Source of the DNA: Halomonas sp. Y3
GTDB lineage: Bacteria > Pseudomonadota > Gammaproteobacteria > Pseudomonadales > Halomonadaceae
Length of the DNA stretch: 64,000 nt
Reading direction: 5' to 3'
NCBI RefSeq assembly: GCF_024137965.1
Contig: NZ_CP099975.1
Span: forward strand, 2,232,001 to 2,296,000
This document shows positions 58,559-64,000 of the stretch, piece after piece. How positions within the stretch are numbered: the stretch's first letter is position 1; every line of letters begins with the position of its first letter. A program made the position numbers and the translations under genes. The notes beneath the pieces were generated by a model, which saw nothing but the letters and a program-made list of their open reading frames with translations, searched no databases and was not told the origin of the DNA.

Positions 58559-58822
58559 GAGTTGGCTCCGTTATCGTTGTGGGAACTCGATCACCCTGTT
58601 GATTCAGTATCCGGGCGTTGACCCGACATCAACCCCCCGATTGGCTTATTCATGCTTTGCACCTTTACCGCCGGTTTGCAAGCAAAAAAACGCCCCGCTG
58701 GTGCATAAGCGAGGCTAATACAAAGAATAAAAAATGAAAAATTGCCTTATGGGACCCGGGCCGGTACCCCTAGAACAAACAACAAGACGGGACCTCCCCG
58801 GATGCACCTACCCCAGGCCACC

Positions 58823-59761
58823 TCATGGCAGTCGCAGCTCCAGACTGACCGACGCCATGGCGCCATGCAGATAGTCGAAGAACAGTCGCTCTGCCTGCGA
58901 GAAGCGCGAATCTTCATGCCACACCAGGTGGAGGTCGATATTCGGCACCCCCTCGTAGGGCGGCAGAGGCCAGAGCAGGCCCTTGTCGACATCCGCCTGG
59001 ACCGTGTGCTCGGGCAAACAGCCGATGCCCCAGCCGGCTCGCACGAAGCGCTGGACCTCCTCCAGGCTGCTGGACGTGACCACCACCTCGCCGGTCATGG
59101 CCGCATGCGCCCGGTAGACCGCGATTTCCGCAAGCGCCCCGGACAGCTGGGCGCTGGTGAAGGAGACGAAAGGCTCTCGCGCCAGCGCCTGGAGCGAGAG
59201 GTTCTGTTGGCCGAACAGGCGATGGGATCGGCCGCAGTAGAACCGGTAGCGCTGATGGACAAGCAGCTGGCCGTTGAGCCCCTCGACCGGATGAGGCAGC
59301 AGGCACACCCCGACGGTGCCCATCTTCTGCAGCATGGCCTGTACGACATCCTGACTCGACAAGACGCTCACCTCACAGGTGATACGCGGATGCTGTTCGT
59401 GGAAATCGCGCAGGACGTTGTCGAGAAACGAGCACTGGATGCCACTGACCAGCAGCAGGGTGACCTGACCGGCTACTTCTGGGGAGGTCTCCCGCACCGT
59501 GATACCGAGCCTCGCCACGTTGGCGTAGATCTCGAGTGCATCCCGGTACACCAGCTCGCCCGCCTCGGTGACGCGAAATCGGTGGCTGCCCCGCTCGATG
59601 AGACTCTGCCCGAGGTGCGACTCCAGCCGCTTCAAGGCCAGGCTGACCGCCGGCTGGGACAGATTGAGGCGCTGGGCCGCGCGACTGATGCTCTTCTCCT
59701 GCACGATGCTTACGAAGGTTCGCAGCAGGTTCCAGTCAAGGGTGTCGTGCACGGACCTCAT
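58823..59761 (-). CDS. LysR-family regulator
   Basis: 312 residues: winged HTH (WNLLRTFVSIVQEKSISRAAQRLNLSQPAVSLALKRLESHLGQSLIERG) and LysR substrate domain. ATG 59761 chosen because AGGAG lies 8 bases upstream; the ATG at 59770 abuts it. Divergent from the carbamoylase-type hydrolase and ABC transporter genes, which it probably controls. Confidence 0.93.
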   Translation of the reverse strand: MRSVHDTLDWNLLRTFVSIVQEKSISRAAQRLNLSQPAVSLALKRLESHLGQSLIERGSHRFRVTEAGELVYRDALEIYANVARLGITVRETSPEVAGQVTLLLVSGIQCSFLDNVLRDFHEQHPRITCEVSVLSSQDVVQAMLQKMGTVGVCLLPHPVEGLNGQLLVHQRYRFYCGRSHRLFGQQNLSLQALAREPFVSFTSAQLSGALAEIAVYRAHAAMTGEVVVTSSSLEEVQRFVRAGWGIGCLPEHTVQADVDKGLLWPLPPYEGVPNIDLHLVWHEDSRFSQAERLFFDYLHGAMASVSLELRLP

Positions 59762-59843
59762 CGGGTACATCTCCTGTGGCAGTCCACTGAAACGGTTCGA
59801 GAATACGCCAGCCGCCCGGGGCTGCACATTCAACGCAATCTCA

Positions 59844-59879
59844 TCTCTTCTCCCCCGTCATTCTCTTCTCACCCGTCAT
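59844..59879. repeat. Tandem 18-bp repeat in the lysR/hydrolase gap
   Basis: TCTCTTCTCCCCCGTCAT (59844-59861) is directly followed by TCTCTTCTCACCCGTCAT (59862-59879), 17 of 18 bases identical, ending 13 bases before the hydrolase ATG. Confidence 0.85.
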
Positions 59880-59892
59880 GGAGACAAGCGGC

Positions 59893-61140
59893 ATGAGCAT
59901 CACCCCTGCCCCACACATCGACGGCCAGCGGCTCTGGTCTTCTCTCATGGACATGGCACGGATCGGCCCCTCGCCCAATGGCGGCAGCCGGCGCCTGGCC
60001 CTCAGCGATGAGGACATCGCCGGGAGACGGCAGCTTCTCACCTGGACCGATGCGCTGAAGTGCGCATGGCGCACCGACCAGGCCGGCAACCTCTTCATCC
60101 GCCGCGCGGGCCGTGATGACTCCCTGCCCCCCATCGGCATCGGCAGCCACCTGGATACCCAGCCGCTGGGCGGGCGATTCGACGGCATCCTGGGGGTGCT
60201 GGCGGGGCTCGAGATCTTTCGCACCCTGGATGAGTCGGGCATTACCACGCAGCGCCCCCTGGAGCTCATCGTCTGGACCAACGAGGAAGGCAGCCGGTTC
60301 GCACCGGCCATGGGCGGCAGCGGCGTCTACAGTGGCCGTCTCTCTCTGGATGCCTTCCGCGCAGCCCGGGATCGCTGCGGCACGACACTTGGCGAGGCGC
60401 TGGACCGCTCGGGATTCAGGGGGACCCTGACGCGCGACGACCTGCCCCTGGGCGCCTACCTAGAGCTACATATCGAACAGGGTCCTGTCCTGGAGCGCAA
60501 GGCGCTGCCCATCGGCGTGGTCAGCGGCGTCCAGGGCCTGCGCTGGTATGACATCGAGTTCGCGGGCGATTCCGCCCACGCGGGCCCCACGCCCATGAGC
60601 TACCGACACGACCCGCTGCTGGCCGCCACCGCCTTCATCGAGGCCATGCGCGAGACGATCCTCGCAGATGCCGAGGGAATGTCCCGCCTGACGGTGGGGG
60701 ACTTCCAGGTTGCCGAGCCCTCGCGCAACGTCATCCCCGGCAAGGTGACCCTGCAGGTCGACGTGCGTCACACCGACGAGACCCGCCTGGCGGAGCTCGA
60801 TCGCCTGCTGCACGGTCATGTGGCTGCCGCAGCCGAGCGTGAGGGGGTCACGGCCAGCGTCGAGGAGCTCTGGCACATGCCGGTGACACGCTTCGACACC
60901 ACCCTGGTAGATGATCTTTCGGCAGCCGCGCGTGCCCACGGCCTGGCCCCCTTCACCATGATGAGCGGCGCCGGCCATGACGCCGTTCACCTGAGCTATG
61001 TGACGCCGACCGCCATGCTGTTCATTCCCTGCCGTGAAGGCATCAGCCACAACGAGCGGGAGTATGCAGAACCCGAACACTGCGCCATCGCCACCCAGGT
61101 ATTGTGCGATGCAGTGCTGCGGGCGGCGAGCCGGCCATGA
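59893..61140 (+). CDS. M20-family amidohydrolase (N-carbamoyl amino acid hydrolase/allantoate type)
   Basis: 415 residues. Seen: GIGSHLDTQPLGGRFDG (His86, Asp97 metal ligands), WTNEEGSRFAPAMGGSGV (Glu131/Glu132), HIEQGPVLE and SAHAGPTPMSYRHD, the hydantoinase/carbamoylase signature set. It hydrolyses a carbamoyl or similar amide from an amino acid. GGAGA lies 8 bases before ATG 59893; the ATG at 59878 overlaps the tandem repeat. Followed after 83 bases by a dipeptide-type ABC importer that may supply its substrate. Confidence 0.92.
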   Translation: MSITPAPHIDGQRLWSSLMDMARIGPSPNGGSRRLALSDEDIAGRRQLLTWTDALKCAWRTDQAGNLFIRRAGRDDSLPPIGIGSHLDTQPLGGRFDGILGVLAGLEIFRTLDESGITTQRPLELIVWTNEEGSRFAPAMGGSGVYSGRLSLDAFRAARDRCGTTLGEALDRSGFRGTLTRDDLPLGAYLELHIEQGPVLERKALPIGVVSGVQGLRWYDIEFAGDSAHAGPTPMSYRHDPLLAATAFIEAMRETILADAEGMSRLTVGDFQVAEPSRNVIPGKVTLQVDVRHTDETRLAELDRLLHGHVAAAAEREGVTASVEELWHMPVTRFDTTLVDDLSAAARAHGLAPFTMMSGAGHDAVHLSYVTPTAMLFIPCREGISHNEREYAEPEHCAIATQVLCDAVLRAASRP

Positions 61141-61223
61141 GGCGGCGCTGATCGCTCGTTTCCAACCAGGCTCGCAAGAGTCGACCTGTCCCACCAACAA
61201 GCCATAACTCAACGGGGAAGACC

Positions 61224-62774
61224 ATGAAGAAGCCTTTGACCATTGCCATCGCGGCCGCCACCCTGGCCTCTACTGCGGCACTGGCCGAGCCACGCTCGGG
61301 CGGCGTCATCAACACGGTGCTGCAGCCGGAACCCCCGGGCATCATCGCCGGCGTCCACCAGAATGCGCCGACCCAGACCGTCTCCGGCAACATCTACGAG
61401 AGCCTGCTGCGCTACAGCACCGACCTCGAGCCGATGCCTCAGCTCGCCCACAGCTGGGAAGTGAGCGATGACGGTCTCGTCTACACCTTCCACCTGAACG
61501 AGGGCGTGACCTGGCACGATGGCGAGCCCTTCACCTCGGCCGATGTGGTCTTCTCCACGGATGTCTATCTGCGCGAGATGAACCCGCGGACCCGCACGAT
61601 CCTCTCCCACGTGGAAAGCATCGAGGCGCCGGATGACCACACCGTGGTCTTCAGCCTCAAGAACCCCTTCGGGCCTTTCCTGCTCTCCTTCGAGGCGGGC
61701 ACCATGCCGATGATGCCCAAGCACATCTACGAAGGGACCGACTTCCGCAACAACGACGCCAATAGCCACCCGATCGGTACCGGCCCCTTCAAGTTCGAGC
61801 GCTGGGATCGCGGCCGCGTCATCCAGCTGGTGCGCAATGACGACTACTACGAGGAGGGCCTGCCCTACCTCGACGGCATCAACTGGCACATCATCCCCGA
61901 CGCCTCCTCCCGAGCGGTGGCCTATGAAAACGGTCGCGTCGACGTGCTGCCGGCCAACTCCGTGGAGAACTTCGACATTCCGCGGCTGAGCGCTCTGGAC
62001 AACACCTGCCGGACCGAAGCCGGGCACGAGTACTTCAGCCCCTTCGCCATGCTGTGGATGAACAACCGCGAGGGCCCCACCGCCGACAAACGCTTCCGCC
62101 AGGCGGTGATGTACGCCATGGATCGCGAGTTCGCCCGAGACGTGCTGTGGAACGGCCTCGGCAATGTGCCGCTCTCCGCCTTCGGCTCCAACGCACGCTT
62201 CCAGGACGACAGCCTGCCCCCCTACGACCACAATCCCGAGCGCGCCCGGGAGCTGCTCGACGAGATGGGCTATGACGGCGAGGAGGTCCGCCTGCTGCCG
62301 ATCCCCTACGGCGAGACCTGGGTACGGTGGGCCGAAGCCGTGCAGCAGAATCTGCGCGAGGTGGGCATCAACGTCCGCACCCAGTCCACCGATGTGGGCG
62401 GCTGGAACCAGCGCCTGGGCGACTGGGACTATGATCTCGCTTTCACCTACCTCTTCCAGTACGGCGACCCGGCGCTGGGCATCTCGCGCACCTATATCTC
62501 CAGCAATATCGCCAAGGGCTCTCCCTGGAACAATGTCCAGGGCTACGAGAATGAGCGCATCGATGAGCTGTTCGACCTGGCCGCCACCGCCTACCCGGAT
62601 TCGCAGCGCGAGATCTACTACCAGGAGGTCCAGGAGCTGCTCCACGAGGACGTCCCGGTGGGCTGGCTGCTGGAGCTCGGCTTCCCGACCATCTATCGCT
62701 GCGATGTCCAGGGCCTGGTGACCACCGGCATCGGCCTCAACGACGGCTTCAAGAACGCCTGGCTTGATCGCTGA
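61224..62774 (+). CDS. ABC transporter substrate-binding protein (DppA/OppA family)
   Basis: 516 residues: signal peptide of about 21 (MKKPLTIAIAAATLASTAALA), then SBP family 5 features (VLQPEPPGIIAGVHQNAPTQTVSGNIYESLLRY, YTFHLNEGVTWHDGEPFTSADVVFS, GTGPFKFERWDRG). No lipobox, so it is a free periplasmic protein. Ligand unknown; context suggests a modified amino acid or short peptide. A hairpin follows before the permease gene. Confidence 0.95.
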   Translation: MKKPLTIAIAAATLASTAALAEPRSGGVINTVLQPEPPGIIAGVHQNAPTQTVSGNIYESLLRYSTDLEPMPQLAHSWEVSDDGLVYTFHLNEGVTWHDGEPFTSADVVFSTDVYLREMNPRTRTILSHVESIEAPDDHTVVFSLKNPFGPFLLSFEAGTMPMMPKHIYEGTDFRNNDANSHPIGTGPFKFERWDRGRVIQLVRNDDYYEEGLPYLDGINWHIIPDASSRAVAYENGRVDVLPANSVENFDIPRLSALDNTCRTEAGHEYFSPFAMLWMNNREGPTADKRFRQAVMYAMDREFARDVLWNGLGNVPLSAFGSNARFQDDSLPPYDHNPERARELLDEMGYDGEEVRLLPIPYGETWVRWAEAVQQNLREVGINVRTQSTDVGGWNQRLGDWDYDLAFTYLFQYGDPALGISRTYISSNIAKGSPWNNVQGYENERIDELFDLAATAYPDSQREIYYQEVQELLHEDVPVGWLLELGFPTIYRCDVQGLVTTGIGLNDGFKNAWLDR

Positions 62775-62805
62775 GTTCGGCTGACTTGACCGCTGAGCTC
62801 GGCTG
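62766..62805 (+). repeat. 22-bp-period duplication across the SBP stop codon
   Basis: GATCGCTGAGTTCGGCTG (62766-62783) recurs as GACCGCTGAGCTCGGCTG (62788-62805), 16 of 18 identical; the first copy contains the SBP stop codon. Confidence 0.7.
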
Positions 62806-62826
62806 GGGCGGCCATCGGCCGCCCCA
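62804..62826 (+). promoter_or_regulatory. Stem-loop between SBP and permease genes
   Basis: 10-bp perfect stem TGGGGCGGCC / GGCCGCCCCA with ATC loop; no T-run. Same type and place as the dctP/dctQ hairpins. Confidence 0.7.
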
Positions 62827-62858
62827 CACCTGCACCATGTCGCCACGGGGGTAATGGC

Positions 62859-63836
62859 ATGCTCTATGCCAGATTGATTGTCATGCGGCTTCTGAAAGCC
62901 GTCGTCGTCCTGTTTCTCATCGTCATCTTCAACTTCTTCCTAATCCACATGGCACCCGGGGATCCCGCCGCCGTGCTGGCCGGGGAAGCGGGAGCCACCG
63001 ATGAGCAGTTCCTTCGCCAGCTGCGCGAGCAGTTCGGTCTCGACCAGCCGATGTATGTCCAGCTGTGGCGCTATGTTTCCGGCATCGCCATGCTCGATTT
63101 CGGCTACTCCTACCGCCAGCAGATGCCGGTCTTCGACCTAATCATGGCGCGCATGCCCGCCACTCTGCTGCTGACCGGCACCGCCTTCGTGCTGTCGCTG
63201 GCTCTGGGCATCCTGGCCGGTTCCCTGGCCGCCGCGCGGGCCAAGAAGCCATCCGGCTCACTGATCATGGCACTCGCTCTGCTGTTCTATGCCACGCCGC
63301 TGTTCTGGGTCGCCCTGATGGCAGTGGTGCTGTTCTCGGTCTATCTCGACTGGCTGCCCGCCTACGGGATGGTCACCGTTGGCGCCGGATACACCGGCCT
63401 GGCCCTGGCGTTGGATGTCGGCAAGCACCTGATCCTGCCCGCCACTACCCTCGCCCTATTCTTCATGGCCATCTACACCCGCATGACCCGCACCTCGATG
63501 CTCGAAGCGAGCCAGCAGGACTACGTCAAGACGGCTCGTGCCAAGGGGCTCTCGCCACGGATCATTCAGCGGCGACATATCCTGCGCAATGCCCTGCTGC
63601 CGATCATCACCCTGGCGGGCCTGCAGGCCGGCCAGATGGTGGGGGGCGCGATCCTCACCGAGACGGTGTTTGCCTGGCCCGGCATCGGACGCCTGATGTA
63701 TGAAGCGCTGATGCAGCGTGACTACAACCTGCTGCTCGGCATCTTCTTCTTTTCGGCCGCCCTGGTGATCGTGTTCAACATCCTCACCGACCTCGTCTAT
63801 CGCCTGGCCGATCCGCGCATCAAGGAGGCCTCATGA
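62859..63836 (+). CDS. ABC transporter permease (DppB family)
   Basis: 325 residues, six membrane segments; N-terminal RLLKAVVVLFLIVIFNFFLIHMAPGDP and the EAA loop EASQQDYVKTARAKGLSPRIIQRRHILRNALLPII, typical of DppB/OppB. GGGGGT-type ribosome site is weak. Overlaps the next permease start by 4 bases (ATGA). Confidence 0.95.
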   Translation: MLYARLIVMRLLKAVVVLFLIVIFNFFLIHMAPGDPAAVLAGEAGATDEQFLRQLREQFGLDQPMYVQLWRYVSGIAMLDFGYSYRQQMPVFDLIMARMPATLLLTGTAFVLSLALGILAGSLAAARAKKPSGSLIMALALLFYATPLFWVALMAVVLFSVYLDWLPAYGMVTVGAGYTGLALALDVGKHLILPATTLALFFMAIYTRMTRTSMLEASQQDYVKTARAKGLSPRIIQRRHILRNALLPIITLAGLQAGQMVGGAILTETVFAWPGIGRLMYEALMQRDYNLLLGIFFFSAALVIVFNILTDLVYRLADPRIKEAS

Positions 63837-64000
63837 GCTTCTTCGCCCGCTTTGCCCAGAACCGTGGGGCCCTGATCGGGCTGATCATCCTGGTCACGAT
63901 CATCCTGATGGCCATTACGGCCCCCCTGTTCTTCCCCGAGTCTCCCTGGCGCATGGTCCAGCGGCCCTTCCTGCCGCCCCTCGAGGTCGAAGGTTTTCCT
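63833..64000 (+). CDS. ABC transporter permease (DppC family), cut by the window end
   Basis: First 56 residues: MSFFARFAQNRGALIGLIILVTIILM, the N-terminal membrane segment of DppC/OppC permeases, then a periplasmic loop ITAPLFFPESPWRM. Translationally coupled to the DppB-type gene. The rest, and presumably the ATPases, lie beyond base 64000. Confidence 0.88.
   Translation, partial: MSFFARFAQNRGALIGLIILVTIILMAITAPLFFPESPWRMVQRPFLPPLEVEGFP

Noticed and set aside
61209-62846. 545-codon minus-strand frame opposite the ABC binding-protein gene
   Set aside because: Shadow frame caused by high GC; the plus-strand protein has a signal peptide and family motifs.

Overview
The window is one continuous stretch of a high-GC gammaproteobacterial chromosome. 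Gene order and protein types point to the Halomonadaceae (Halomonas or a close relative). Indicators are the uvrY/gacA-uvrC-pgsA-tRNA(Gly, Cys, Leu) block, groESL behind a sigma-32 promoter, lapAB after ihfB, nadB beside ygfX-sdhE, several TRAP transporters, a Na+/H+ antiporter-type permease, and strongly acidic proteins. The species call is inference; no rRNA or marker search was possible.

Layout. 1-5.9 kb: the end of nth, a carboxysomal-type (CsoSCA-like) carbonic anhydrase homologue, a minus-strand operon cstA / cory-CC-star small protein / cysteine-free ArsA-type ATPase, a small membrane protein and a glutathione transferase. 6.0-12.6 kb: a signalling cluster with a lone receiver protein, a membrane sensor-like protein fused to a DnaQ-type exonuclease, a small membrane protein, a Na+/solute-symporter histidine kinase (CbrA/CrbS type) and a convergent DUF294 nucleotidyltransferase. 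12.7-32.6 kb: mostly housekeeping (hlyU-like, argG, rnt, grxD, argF, tRNA-Ala, gacA/uvrY, uvrC, pgsA, three tRNAs, FUSC protein, nadB, ygfX, sdhE, ihfB, lapA, lapB, pyrF, comEA-like, SDR, fxsA, groES, groEL, trmJ). 32.6-36.8 kb: an antiporter-family permease, a GntP permease and a DUF4105 protein.

36.8-64 kb is a catabolic and transport region. A first TRAP operon (dctPQM) is broken by a 1510-bp IS4-family element inside dctP; it faces an SDR gene, a LysR regulator, a CaiB-type CoA transferase and an HMG-CoA-lyase-type enzyme. Next comes a long minus-strand run. Read in its own direction it is an M20 peptidase, an acetylpolyamine-amidohydrolase/HDAC-type deacylase, a ThDP enzyme, an aldehyde dehydrogenase, an AraC regulator, a second, intact TRAP operon, a tiny ORF, RidA, an ornithine-cyclodeaminase-family protein, a second HDAC-type deacylase and ilvE. 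The right end has a LysR regulator divergent from a carbamoylase-type M20 hydrolase and the start of a dipeptide-type ABC transporter that runs off the window. The theme of this half is import of small organic acids or acylated amino compounds, removal of acyl groups, and oxidation of the amine, aldehyde or keto-acid products.

The least ordinary items are the cstA/cory-CC-star/ArsA operon, the sensor-exonuclease fusion next to a symporter-kinase, the multi-hairpin groES leader, the paired HDAC-type deacylases in catabolic operons, and the cleanly reconstructable IS4 disruption of a TRAP binding-protein gene.
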